A stretch of DNA of 64,000 bases from Ciona savignyi (taxonomy: Eukaryota > Chordata > Ascidiacea > Phlebobranchia > Cionidae), in contig CH001993.1 in the NCBI GenBank assembly GCA_000149265.1, positions 628,531 to 692,530 of the forward strand, read 5' to 3'. Position numbers and translations under genes: made by a program. Position 1 is the stretch's first letter; each line of letters starts with the position of its first letter. Positions 44,201-55,010 of this stretch are shown piece by piece. The notes below the pieces were generated by a model. The model ran no database searches, was not told the DNA's origin, and saw nothing but the letters and a program-made list of their open reading frames with translations.

Positions 44201-45703
44201 CATAACTTAAAAGCTACGACCCCAAAGACTACCTGGTAGGACTTAGAAAGTCGTTCCAAGCCACGTAACAAGTATGGTGTATGAAGGTCGGTAAGAAGAC
44301 TGATTCTGTTGGAAACAAAATGAATTTAATAGCAGGGGTCAAAGTTGGATTACCCTACCCACTCTGGTTGGAAGTCAATGAATTCTTCGTAATCTTTGTA
44401 TTTTCTCATCACAAGGTGTTCCACTCCTTCCTATGTGTAAAGCTTTGTTAGGATTAAAAAACATCAATCAATATAACACCGGCTGCTTTTATGGGTTGTA
44501 GGATGTAAACTGGTCGTTGGCTAGTTGGTGGTGTATTTTGATATAGCACCATGTGGTCATAACCTGAACCTAGTTGAGGATGAGGTTGTACTGAAAAGTA
44601 ACACCTTAATCACAAAAAAAAAACACACTGCAATAGCTACTGCTGACCATGGAAACAAGTTATCATCAGATGATCATAAAAAGCAAAGAAACTAGACCAA
44701 GCGATATTTAAGCACAAACGCCCAGAATTATCAAGGTGTCTATATTTAAAGTCCCTCAGTACCTGTGTATTTTTTACGTTTGGTAAGACTGGTGTTATAT
44801 GTATGTTGCTTGCACTATTAGGTGAAAAGCTACAAAGGATGTGGTTGAATGGGTGTGTTGTGCTGACGGGGAAAATCCACATTTAAGGACTTATTAATAT
44901 TTAACTTTTGGGACCATGCAGCTGACCAAAGAGAATTGTGTTTTAATGTATATATTTCGTAACGGTACCTCTAAATCTTACAGGACCGCTTGGATCGCAT
45001 GGAGCGCTTAAATCGTTTGGAGCGCTTACTATTCTTCGTAAATACAAAAGCCATGATAATATTGTTAGGGTTGGGGTTAAAGTTAGTTCTGGGGTTGAGA
45101 TTAGTGTTTGGGACAGGGTTAGAATTACTTTCCATAGCAATCTAAGTGATCCAAGCGCTCCTGTAGTATTAAGAGGCACCCATTTCGTGATGGTTTATAT
45201 ATAGACATCCCGGGTCTATAATTGAGTGAATCAATGTGATTGTGTGTTATAACTCTCTGTTTTCTAATCCCGTGGTTAAACACGATTCTTCTTTCATCAT
45301 CCATTTTGTCTGGCCCGTTGGTCTAACGGTTAAGTGCGTCGCCTTTCAATCGAAAGGTTGCAGGTGCGAAACTGATCGCTAGCTAGTCGACTGTGTCCTT
45401 GGGCAAGGCACTTAACGGACATTGCATAATCCCAGCGGATTAATGGGTTCTACCAAATTGAAGGAGCGTGTCTATCATATATATACAACACACTGCAATA
45501 GCTCCGGTAACCCGACGATGGGCGCGAGGTGATCTGACGATTGCCCGTGTGTTAACCCCCTTGGTTTTCCCATTCACGGGGATAAAGATGAATATCCTGT
45601 CCCTATTCCTATGCATTCCAACCTGTTCTTTTGAAGAATGAGTTGGAATTCCTTCATCGTCAAAAAGCTTTGGAAGCGCAGCAAACTTTTCCATATACTC
45701 CAT
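41295..45703 (-). CDS. FNTB: Protein farnesyltransferase subunit beta
   Basis: Catalytic zinc subunit that attaches farnesyl to CaaX cysteines together with the alpha subunit. Exons from the 3' end: 41295-41381, 41436-41541, 42056-42147, 42209-42319, 42657-42831, 43125-43301, 43663-43809, 43864-43955, 44233-44305, 44363-44430, 45623-45703. All phases fit and give 402 residues (human about 437; the N terminus is shorter). Key segments: CLDASRPWLCYWIVHSL, EGGFGGGPGQMSHLAPTYAA, GGEADTRSLYCAAS, YEGGIGGAPGAEAHGGYTFC and GRTNKLVDGCYSFWQGG. The zinc ligands are present as Asp and Cys in DGCYSFW and His in FYHTCY. GGEADTRS and GGGPGQ separate it from the geranylgeranyl transferase beta subunits. The 1.2-kb first intron holds a MITE and a SINE. 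Confidence 0.95.
41715..41945 (+). mobile_element. SINE, diverged
   Basis: CTCGTTGGTCCAGTGCGAAA head, AAAGGCTCCGGTAACCCGAT and TTGTGCTATTCCTGGGGATA at the 3' end. FNTB intron. The end (GTGATAACCACCCTTGTGCT to GGGATA) is repeated at 41981-42016. Confidence 0.65.
43370..43500 (-). mobile_element. SINE, partial and decayed
   Basis: GGGCTGTTCATGTTTTATCA, ACATGGACAATGGTCAGATT and CGATGGGTTACCAGAGCCAT are the SINE 3' half. FNTB intron. Confidence 0.6.
44465..44650 (+). mobile_element. SINE, decayed fragment
   Basis: GGATGTAAACTGGTCGTTGG, CTAGTTGGTGGTGTATTTTG and AACACACTGCAATAGCTACTG. The 3' third is missing. FNTB first intron. Confidence 0.5.
44964..45183. mobile_element. Foldback MITE family, copy 3
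   Basis: GGTACCTCTAAATCTTACAG at the left, CTCCTGTAGTATTAAGAGGC at the right. The interior shares AGGGTTGGGGTTAAAGTTAG with copy 1. Flanks TTCGTAAC and TTCGTGAT agree at six of eight positions. First FNTB intron. Confidence 0.82.
45311..45598 (+). mobile_element. tRNA-headed SINE, full length
   Basis: One of the two best plus-strand copies. Head GGCCCGTTGGTCTAACGGTT with the CCTTTCAATCGAAAGG hairpin and a weak B box (GGTGCGAAACTG), then the conserved body, then GGGGATAAAGATGAATATCC. First FNTB intron. Confidence 0.9.
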
Positions 45704-45974
45704 TTGTATGTCACTGTGTTTCTAATACATTTAATGTAAAAACCGAATGATTAATGAAAGTAAAAACAATAAACCAACTTCGATAGTTTATTTCGTATCA
45801 ACAGACGCACAAGCATAACATGCTTTATGCTAGGTTTATTAACCCGAGTCGCAGAAGTCGAATTTAGAAACTGATTGTATATAGTATACTAACTTCAATG
45901 GCAAGTTATACCATCGATGAGAGTTAATAATTTAACTTTACGTTTTTATTAAATCCTCTTGTAAGAATTTGCCA

Positions 45975-46245
45975 TAATCGTTTGGTAAGTCAGTACGTCG
46001 CGTGTCGATCAAAGGATTTCAGATTGGAAACTAGTCGCTAGTTGGTCGGTTGTTTTCTTGGGCATGGCCAAGGACCTAACGGACATTGCCTAACCCAATA
46101 GATTAATGGATTTTAATAAAACCTAAAGAACGTCTTAATCAAACACGACACACGGCAATAGCTCCGGAAATCCGACGATGGGCGCGAGGTAATCTAACAG
46201 TTGTTTGTTTGATAACGCTCCTTAAGTTTTCATATTCACATTACC
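45975..46245 (+). mobile_element. SINE, diverged
   Basis: GTCGCTAGTTGGTCGGTTGT, ACCTAACGGACATTGCCTAA, CAATAGCTCCGGAAATCCGA and GCGCGAGGTAATCTAACAGT. It lies directly before a well-preserved copy in the same orientation. Confidence 0.7.
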
Positions 46246-46256
46246 TGGGCGCGAGT

Positions 46257-46553
46257 CCGGCCCGTTGGTCTAACGGTTAAGTGCGTCGCCTTTCAATCGA
46301 AAGGTTGAAGGTGCGAAACTGATCGCTAGCTAGTCGGTTGTGTCCTTGGGCAAGGCACTTTACGGACATTGCCTGAACCCAGCGAATTAATGGGTTCTAC
46401 CTAATTGAAGGAATATGTCTATCCTATAGAACACACTGCAGTAGCTCCGGTAACCCGACGATGGGCGCGAGGTGATCTGACGATTGCCCGTGTGTTAACC
46501 CCCTTGATTTTCCCATCCACGGGGATAAAGATGAATATCGTATCCTATCCTCT
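46257..46553 (+). mobile_element. tRNA-headed SINE, full length
   Basis: Head GGCCCGTTGGTCTAACGGTT, body without gaps, and the tail ATCGTATCCTATCCTC. Very similar to 45311-45598, which suggests recent activity of the family. Confidence 0.9.
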
Positions 46554-47714
46554 TACTTTTCGCTTTTATTAAAATGTTGCGTGTATGGAAAAGCCACACA
46601 TTCATTTGCCAATTATTGCCCGTACTAAACTAAGGTGTAAGTTAACCAAAACATTACTGAGAATCTGATGCACTAATTACCAAATACCGGAGATACAATA
46701 ATCAATCAAACTAGGAATGTTTATTTAGCCAGTACTCTTGATCCAGCGCGCCGGCTTTTACACCACTTTCACCACAAAAGTGGCGACACTAAACCGACCG
46801 CCGGATTATTTATTCGTGTCCCTGGACAAGCCACTTGACGATCGACGCCTTAACCCAGTGTATTAATGGAGTGAACTTATGAAGATACGGGTATTGGCGG
46901 AAAGTACTAACGACCTGTTATAATTTAATATAATTTTATTTAAACCCCAGTTAGTGAAAGGTTGTCGGTATCTGCTTTTAACTCATACGGTATACAAAGA
47001 AGATCGCTTGTCAAACAGCAATATCATATAAAAACAAATGCGTAAATTTATATTTTACTTGTGTTTAGGTCGGGAACCTAGCTTTTTGTAATTACAAACC
47101 TAGCTGGACTCACTTGTTTCAAATGCATAGAAGGAAAAAAATAAAACGAAAATGCCTCCATATGTATAAACTATGGATACTGAGAAATAAAGCTATTATT
47201 TAAACCAATAGTACAATATCAATACAATAGCTGCGTTTGCTGTCATAAAACTGATGAGTCGACTTCCTTTATTCGTTGCATTCTTATATATTGGATTACT
47301 GTCGAATAAGCATAATGACTTTGAGTAATTTATACCACAAAATGCTAACAATGCGTTAGTATGCTTTGGTTATACATTTGTGTGTTAAGCGAGCAATATG
47401 TATTTATATTAGTTTATAAGATTAGGAATAAAAGGTAAGTTTTGTAAGGTAGCGATTGTAGTAGTGAGTTTTCAGCTGATAACTACATTACACTTTTCAG
47501 TATATAATGTGTATATCACAGAAGTTAAATAATATTTATAATGCAAATCAATACGTGCAGGATATGTAAGCATATATAAAACTAGTGGCTTAGGATTAAC
47601 GGAACAATTACTGTCAGGTTATTAAACCACATATGGGAGCCGAAATGCGATACAATGTAGAAATATATAAACGTACAACATATGTGAAATCATTGAGTTA
47701 AGATAGCGAGTTAC

Positions 47715-47815
47715 GAACGGACTTGTGTTTGAGAGGTTGGTGCGACCGATATATAAAATTCTTTATAAAAATAGTTTGTGGTCTACGTGTGGGTTCGGGT
47801 TAAAAAAACATAAGG
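47715..47815 (+). mobile_element. tRNA-Ser-like element, decayed
   Basis: GGTTGGTGCGACCGATATAT and GTGGGTTCGGGTTAAAAAAAC keep the spacing of the family but little else. Confidence 0.5.
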
Positions 47816-48196
47816 AAAAAACAAAAACGCAAGTTTAGTTGGTTAGTTGCGTGTATGGAATTTAGTGATAGTTTTTATTCACATGTCTCAGTTTAGGTTA
47901 AAAATGTCAAATATCGACCAAAACAATAAAATAAATTAAAAGTGGTTAAAATGTGATTAATAACCACACCACGCGACAGAAGTCTTTATTTAAACATATT
48001 TGTCTGAAATTTCGCACTCCCAGTGTTGACAAATTTGCACATCATAAATTCAATGACGTGACTCTGATTGTAAACAGTACTAGTTTGAAGTACAGGACCT
48101 TACACACGCCCCGGGCCTATTGGCCAATCAGCAGCGTTCGAGCTCAGAACAGAGAAAGCTACTGAACTTCAGTCGACGATAGAAGCCGAGTCAAGT

Positions 48197-51100
48197 ATGA
48201 GGTAAATACCCCGTTGCTTATAATAGCTCAGGTTATTTCAAATATAAAGCATATCATTTGTGTCCGTATTATGTATTTATATTATTATTATTAACGAATT
48301 ATATGAACTAAAACATCTGTTTTGGTTAAGTAAACTGAAAACTTCAATAATCAAAACGCAGTACAGTTGGCTCAGTTGAGTTTATTTAATTTATAGCAAC
48401 ACAAGAGGAAAAGCTACAGCGTTGCTCCTAGTGGCACAGGCAATATTTCTGGTTTTATTTGGTCTTTTCGTTGACTATGATGTATCCGCGGGTCCTCGCA
48501 ATAGCAGCCTATCCACACACTCTACATTGGCCCACTATTATCCAAGTAAGTTAATAATTAAGTTATCTCATTCAATATGCTGCGTTGCATATTCCTAATA
48601 ATTTTGGTGTAAGTTATGATAATAAGTTACGATAAGTTATGATTGCCTTTGAACGTCTTTGCACAAAACGTGACAAACTTGGTCTGGTACATGACACATA
48701 CCCTTGAATTAATTATATATTTCATTAAGATATATGTGGTCTTAAGGATATACGCCGTAGGTTTGCCTTTTGAAAACCTTTTGTTTAGAGAATAAATGAA
48801 TTTTAATTTATTAAGCAAAGTATTGTAAGAATAAAAGCTGCCATATGCCTCTTAATTTTAAATTGTGATATTTGTATTGATTAATCATCACCAAACCGAA
48901 AGGTCGGCAGCGTATGTTTACACAGGAAAATATATCAGTGCCTCTCTCTGACTTCTGATCGTTTCCTGAATGGCATAACAAAACCGCGCAGATACTCCCT
49001 TCCTAACTGTTCGTGCTGTTTGACCAACACTTCAACTTAACACAACTTTAACCGGGCATTTTGTACCTTTTTTATCATAGACGTATTGAGGCATTTGGCC
49101 GACGAAGGTTCATGAAATCATTCCCCTTAGTCCCCCTTTAACCAGCATCTCACTATAGGAGGCGTTTAGCATAATATTCTCTGAAATATTTTTAATGTAA
49201 AATTACATAACAAAAATAGCTTTTACTCAAAATTCTACTATGGAAAACCCTAAATTTAAACTTTTTTTCAAAATCTCTAGCTGGTAGGCCTACCCTTTCG
49301 TACTTTTTCGGGAACGTATTCCCACCAAAACAGCTAGGAAATGCACACTTAACATATTTATTTTACGAAGCTCTGTTTAAATATTACAAAACTAAATGGC
49401 TTAATTATAAACACTGGCGCGAAACGTAGCACGTGCCGCATTCAACCGTTCCGACGTTGGGGAACCACTCTAACTGTTACCCAGAAATAACACTTTGCAT
49501 GGCCAAGACAATACTATACCACACATATATCATGCAATTAGCTAGAGCTCCAAAATAAATGCGGTTTTGCTATGAGCTTTAAACACCTAGCGAGAAACGA
49601 AAGCCGAAAAACTAACATTCCATTATTTACTTGTCCAGGTGTACAAACCACCTAACCTACTGTGACGACATAAACCATATTTTGCAGTGTACCAGGACGT
49701 GCATGTCATGATGGTGATTGGATTTGGGTTTTTAATGACGTTTTTAAAACGACATGGCTTTGGTTCAGTCGGGTTTAACTTTCTATTGACATGCTTTGTG
49801 ATCCAGTGGTCGATCTTGGTGAATGGTTGGTTCGGTTTGATCGGTACAGGCGCAGGGAGAATCCTTATCGATATTAAAAGGTGAACGTATGTACACAAAG
49901 CTCTTTGTTACGTCAGAATGTCGTCAATGATTTTCTGCAAAAGCTCTTTTACGAAGTTATTTCAGTGGACTCGCGATCAATCACAATCGGTGCAAAACTT
50001 AATATGAGACTTTAGCTTTACTTACAGACTTACAATCACAATGTGTTTCAAATTATTGAAAAGTCACATCTATTTGCTGTGTGTGGCCAAAGGGTTATCG
50101 CAGCCGATTCATATACAGTATATTTTTGAAAAACGGACTTGGTAATGCGCTCACCACGGGTTCGCATCTTTGCCCGATTATAAAATAGATGTTTAGTAAA
50201 AGTAAGCTCATATAGGCTAAAAGTAATACAAGTCATGTAGATGGTTAACAGAATGTTCATACAGCTTGTTGGAAGCTGACTTCGCTGTAGCGACTGTTCT
50301 CATATCATTCGGTGCAGTGCTGGGTGTAGTGAGTCCTGTCCAACTCATTATGATGGCAACCATTGAAGTTGTGTGTTATAACATCAGCATTTATGTCGGC
50401 ATAGTACAATTCCAGGTTCGTGCGTTTGCTAATGGTTTAATTAAGCATCAATTACAAGTTCATATACATGACAGGCAACAGACATTGGCGGCTCGATGTT
50501 TATACACGCCTTCGGGGCTTATTTTGGGTTGGCGGTTGCTCGGGTGCTGTACAAAAAATCACAAACTAATAGCCGGAAGGAAGGCTCGGAATATCACTCC
50601 GATATATTTGCAATGATAGGTCAGGGTTTGTATTGAATACAAACTTAAGTGTTTCGAACGTGGATATAAACTAGCACGATATCCTAGCAGAGCCCTTGGC
50701 TTGCTACCAGCGCCGGTATAAACTCATTCATTCACTTCTATACTCCCTGATATAGCATGGCTCACCAGAGACTCCACTTGTTAATAAGTACAGTAGATAT
50801 GTGGATCCCGCTTCCTTTGGTTTAAGATAATGTGGATGCGTCTTGTATCCCAAGAAATACCTTTAATACCATGATAATATCAGAAGTCATGCTTTTGATT
50901 CTAACCTGAGCCAAATTTTACTGGTCTTACATCTTACTGTATAAGACCAATATCATATGTACTTGTTCATGATTATTATAGTAATAATGTTATTTTTATT
51001 GTAAATAATGTGAAATTCTGTATCGCCAGCATTTGATTTTAGCATTAATATTTAGCGGACCTCACTGTTTATCAGGAACTTTATTTCTGTGGTTGTATTG

Positions 51101-53632
51101 GCCGAGTTTCAATGCGGCCCCGGGCAATGGTACAGAGCGCCATCGTGCGGTTATTAATACCGTACTGAGCCTGGCTGCTTGCACTGTTGTTACTTTCGCT
51201 CTGTCGGCTGTTACTGACAAAAAGAACAAGCTGGATATGGTAAACAAATTGTTCACAATATACCAAATAGGCTTATTACATACTTATGTAGGGTAAATAA
51301 TAATTTGTTAGCGCCTAATTGTTAGCGCTGCTGATTCATATTCAGAATTCTTTATAAAAATGTTCTCGTGATGTGCCCATTGCGCATTCGAAATTTAGTT
51401 TCGTAAAAACTATAGAATAAACATACAAAAAAAGTTTAAAGATTTGAAATTTCGAGCCTACTTATATATTGTTGTTGACGACTGACTTCGTGATCGTGCG
51501 GAAGTAAGTTAAGTTTCGAACCCATGATGGGCTCGTCCCTTACACCGATTTTTTGTCATATCGTTGGTATATGTATCGGTCGCGTTGACCATTAGGCCAC
51601 ACAATCGTACGCGAATCACATCAGTTTGATTCATTTAATGAAGCCGTTCGAGCCACTTCGCAATGGTAATTCATTTCAACTGCATTGCACGTATAACAAG
51701 TAGTCTGTAACAAGTAAACCACCTCGCAGTATACTCATTTATTTCACTGCAACACAAAGTTAATTTTTTACTTGTCCAAGTTATGAACTAGACTTGCCCT
51801 CAATACTATGACCGTTTCTATACAGAATCCTGTATGCGAATCGGACGCATGAACCATTTGACCACAACAAAATCCGTTTTTTTATTTATTTTATATATTT
51901 TTTTACCGAGTTAAGTTTCGAACTCATGAACGTTACTCGAACCGTTTTTGTATTGTAGTCGGTATATGTATCGGTGCGTTAACCATTTGGCCACACGACC
52001 GTACACAACAAATCCTTTTACATATAGGTCCACATACAAAACGCCACATTAGCGGGAGGAGTTGCGATGGGAGCGAGCGCTGACTTGCTTGTTCAACCGT
52101 TCGGGGCATTGCTCATCGGATCCTCGGCTGCTGTGGTATCCACACTTGGATTCCGATATCTCCAGGTTGGCAGGATATATATATATCTTTATCCTCGGTG
52201 GTTAACGGTGAAACGTGAGAGAGTCATCATATGAATAATTGTCAGATTACCTCTCGCCCACGGTCGGGTTAGCAGAGCTGTTGCAGTGTGTGATTTAGGC
52301 GTTCCTTTTATTTAGTAAAAAGCCATTAATCCACTGCATGGGTCCAGGTAATGGTCACCAAGTGATTTTCCCAAGAAGCAACCGATTTGGCTAACGGTGG
52401 ATTTCGATCCCGTAACCCTTTTTAAGTTTTTTTGACGATTTAACCAATTGAGCTACCCAGGCCCGCAAAAGAACAAGCCGCTTGTGACGTAATTACCGAC
52501 TTTCCACAGCCGCTGCTGCAGCGAACCATTAAACTGCACGACACGTGCGGTGTGCACAACCTGCACGGGATGCCCGGGGTGCTCGGGGCGGTCATAAGCG
52601 CCATCATCGCCGCACTTGCTAACAAGGCTGCTTATCAGGACAGGTAAAATGGATACGACTTAGGACTTTTCACCAACAGATGCCACCTGTACTAGATGCT
52701 GATTCATAGTTATATTTAAAAAATACGTCCAGTAGAAAAATTAATAGCAGCTACGTATATTCAAAACTTTTAGTTCTGTACTAGGGAGCAATAGTTGATA
52801 TAAATAAGGACGAGGATAATTATTCTTTACCGATATAACAAAAGAAAAGGCAAAGGGTGTGGGGTCGTTATAAGGCTGTAATTGTCAACTTGTCTCGTGG
52901 CCATCATCGAGTTGCGGGTCCTAATGTAATGTATATGATTAAACCGTTTCTGCTGTTTTAGTACAAACCATTGATACAAGCGGTTATACATACAACACTG
53001 CGTTTAGATAAATAAATTCGTAGTGAACTTGTTTTAACCCTTCTGCCAGTTATCACGAGCTGTTTAAAAATACGCTTCGAACACCCGGGCAAAATGGTGG
53101 ATTCCAGATCGCGGCTCTCGTCGTTGTGTTGGCGATTGCTATCAGCACTGGCACAATCACTGGACTGCTCTTGAAATTACAAGTCTGGGACAATCTTACC
53201 GCGGTTGAACTCTTTGAAGACGAGGTGTTTTGGGAGGTAAACGACTATTGCTAAATAACTCTTTTTTAGGGTTGGATACATTGGGCTGTGTAATGATTAC
53301 GTATTCGGAGTAAAAAAGTGCAAGCATAATTTAAAGATAGAGATTTTACATTTGTTTATATTGTAATCTCTTTTCGAAATCTCTTAAAAAAATGTTATAT
53401 ATTGACTTCATGATTTTGTGCTTTTACTAATCTTTAATGTCTTTGCATCATGCTTCCATTAAATGTAGTTTTGTTCGCTGCAATATGATTCGGTGTCGGT
53501 AAACATTCGGCCACACGACCGATAATTGTATGATTTGCTTGGTAGTGTCCCCAAGCCGAGAGTGATGACGAAGATACTAACGACGAGAGGGAAGTATTAG
53601 CGGGAAAGTCGACAGCCACAGCATCTGCGTGA
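48197..53632 (+). CDS. Rh-type glycoprotein (ammonium/gas channel)
   Basis: Member of the Amt/Rh superfamily that conducts NH3/NH4+ and possibly CO2 across the plasma membrane. Exons: 48197-48201, 48397-48545, 49688-49880, 50265-50415, 50475-50619, 51076-51239, 52028-52165, 52510-52643, 53050-53236, 53546-53632. They give 450 residues, the usual length, with about 12 hydrophobic segments. The first coding exon is only 5 nt (ATG AG). Diagnostic stretches: [57 protein letters not shown] and [13 protein letters not shown]. The two pore histidines are expected in the FIHAFG and HNLHG segments. NSS after the first helix could be a glycosylation site, as in vertebrate Rh proteins. The sequence fits the RhAG/RhBG/RhCG grade, and I cannot assign one ortholog. 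Confidence 0.95.
50076..50190 (+). mobile_element. tRNA-Ser-like short element
   Basis: GTGTGTGGCCAAAGGGTTAT, CAGCCGATTCATATACAGTA and CGCTCACCACGGGTTCGCAT. Rh intron. Confidence 0.7.
51325..51410 (+). mobile_element. tRNA-Ser-like element, decayed
   Basis: GCTGATT-CATATTCAGAATT and GTGCCCATTGCGCATTCGAA with an A-rich end. Rh intron. Confidence 0.45.
51500..51612 (-). mobile_element. tRNA-Ser-like short element
   Basis: Minus strand: TTGTGTGGCCTAATGGTCAA, CGCGACCGATACATATACCA, AATCGGTG and GACGAGCCCATCATGGGTTC. Rh intron, about 400 bp from a second inverted copy. Confidence 0.82.
51900..52015 (-). mobile_element. tRNA-Ser-like short element
   Basis: Minus strand: GTACGGTCGTGTGGCCAAAT, GGTTAACGCACCGATACATA, AAAAACGGTTCGAG and ATGAGTTCGAAACTTAACTC. 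It ends about 13 bp before Rh exon 52028. Confidence 0.82.
52190..52468 (-). mobile_element. SINE, diverged
   Basis: TTTATCCTCGGTGGTTAACG, ATTGTCAGATTACCTCTCGC, CGGTCGGGTTAGCAGAGCTG and a head ending GAGCTACCCAGGCCCGC. Rh intron before exon 52510. Confidence 0.72.
53440..53530 (-). mobile_element. tRNA-Ser-like element, decayed
   Basis: Minus strand: TCGGTCGTGTGGCCGAATGT, TTACCGACACCGAATCATAT; the 3' half is not recognisable. It lies just before the last Rh exon. Confidence 0.55.
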
Positions 53633-53949
53633 ACTGCTACCTCATCCACTCATAACAACGAGATGAACTAAATACTGGGCTTCCATATTACTTTGTGTGA
53701 GCTACTGCCCCGTGTTCGATCCATAGGCTCACATATGCGCTATAAGTACTAATTGAATTAGAAAAAGAAATACACCGATTATTTTACAACTTCTTATTGC
53801 ACAATATGCATAGACGTTAATTCGTTTAAAAGAAAGTTAAATGTAGTTTAAAAGCCACAGCGGTGCCCCATATTTATTTACGATTGTGGTGATCCATATT
53901 TACCACAACGGCTTAAAACACTAGCAAACAAGAAACTTCAGCGGCTAAA

Positions 53950-54165
53950 TTTTTCTTAAGTGTTTTTCTATGTTGAAGAATATTGTTTGAAAGATAGGAC
54001 ACGATGCTTATGTTTTTATTCAGGAGATGGAAAAACACAGAAACTGTTAGAACAGATAGACAATCGTGAATATACCTTATGCTCAGATTCGAGTTACCGA
54101 AGCTGTTGCAGTGTATTGTATAGGATTGAGACGTTTCTTTTAGTGACACCCATTAATACACAACC
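53950..54165 (-). mobile_element. SINE, decayed
   Basis: GATGGAAAAACACAGAAACT, CGAGTTACCGAAGCTGTTGC and AGTGTATTGTATAGGATTGA match the SINE 3' half. Confidence 0.55.
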
Positions 54166-54369
54166 ATCCACGAAAAACGACTTTATTTAACGACTATATT
54201 ATTTCAGCTTGTTGTCGTAGTAGCTAATTAGACGGTAGTGCTAGGTTTGTATAGTCTGTGGTGCTGGGTTCGAATTCTACTCGTGGCAGTATTTTTACCT
54301 TCACTGAGTAATAAAGCGACGCAGGCCTACGTCTCGTTCTACGAAAGAGTGGACCTTATCTGCCTAGAC

Positions 54370-54716
54370 CAGGGATGTCCAACTTGCGGCCCACCTGAGA
54401 TTTTCGTGCGGCCCACCTGAGATTTTCGTGCGGCCCACCTGAGACTTTCGTGCGGCCCGGTACTCATTTTCACTCCAAGTAGTATTTTGAACTTTGAATC
54501 TTAGCCTTATTAAAATGTATCAGTCTGCTTTTAGGGGCGCAGTAATAGTAGGCTATAGTATGGAAGCAACAGAAATACAAGATTATATATAGCTATAATG
54601 GTTTGTAATCGTTTCTTTATGTACCCATTTTTCTTGAAATTTAATAGGTTCTGCGGCCCATTGAATTATTTCAAGTGACAATGCGGCCCACTACAATAAA
54701 CGGTTGGACATCCCTG
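54370..54716. mobile_element. hAT-type non-autonomous element, 347 bp
   Basis: Inverted ends CAGGGATGTCCAACTTGCGG and GGTTGGACATCCCTG, with a perfect 8-bp target duplication GCCTAGAC at 54362-54369 and 54717-54724. Three tandem copies of a 24-bp unit (GCGGCCCACCTGAGATTTTC) lie near the left end. No transposase frame. Confidence 0.95.
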
Positions 54717-54812
54717 GCCTAGACTCTAGACTATATGACCATATCTCAGTAGTCTCAAGTGATCTTTTGTTTAATAGAAAAACAAACAGAAGAGAGTCGA
54801 ACGTGTCTTCGT

Positions 54813-54818
54813 TTTATT
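54813..54818 (-). terminator. GH20 gene polyadenylation signal
   Basis: AATAAA on the minus strand, 71 bp beyond the stop codon of the hexosaminidase gene. Confidence 0.65.
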
Positions 54819-54888
54819 CACAATATAAGTGGAATTTTAAACCACACGTTTTTTTCGTTATAGTTTTTCGCTTTGTGCATCGCTACGT

Positions 54889-55010
54889 CTATTGTGCAAA
54901 TAGTAGACTAAGCAGTAATGCAGAAGATAGCAGGACGATGATGACGTTCGGATCCCGCCCCTGAGCACCGCCCCCGCCGCCCCCATCGCCCCCATCACCC
55001 TCACCGTCCC
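54889..55010 (-). other. GPI-signal-like C terminus of the hexosaminidase
   Basis: After the Ig-like domain comes a Gly/Asp-rich linker (NGDGEGDGGDGGGGGGAQG), then RDPN and the hydrophobic run VIIVLLSSALLLSLLF, ending in AQ and the stop. No charged cytoplasmic residues follow, which favours a GPI-attachment signal over a stable membrane helix. Confidence 0.6.

Larger units (their letters stand above)
45704..48196. other. Divergent spacer between FNTB and Rh
   Basis: 2.5 kb between two start codons, so it should hold both promoters. It contains two SINEs and one decayed tRNA-Ser-like element. The part from 46560 to 48100 is AT-rich with no recognised element. No TATA or Inr call is safe. Confidence 0.55.
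53633..54888. other. Convergent spacer between Rh and the GH20 gene
   Basis: Holds a decayed SINE (about 53950-54165, minus), a tRNA T-arm-like fragment (GCTGGGTTCGAATTCTAC near 54264), the hAT-type element 54370-54716 and the GH20 polyadenylation signal. No exon seen. Confidence 0.65.

Noticed and set aside
45311-45385. Functional tRNA gene
   Set aside because: The tRNA-like part has a six-base anticodon loop, a poor B box and no acceptor stem, and the same sequence heads many SINE copies.
41295-45703. Geranylgeranyltransferase beta subunit
   Set aside because: GGGPGQMSHLAPTYAA, GGEADTRSLYCAAS and GGLVDKPGK are farnesyltransferase beta features, and no GGTase-type N terminus is present.
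54238-54420. A 60-residue frame ending in CGPPEIFVRPT
   Set aside because: It runs into the hAT-type element at 54370 and has no family resemblance. A tRNA T-arm-like word near 54264 explains part of it.
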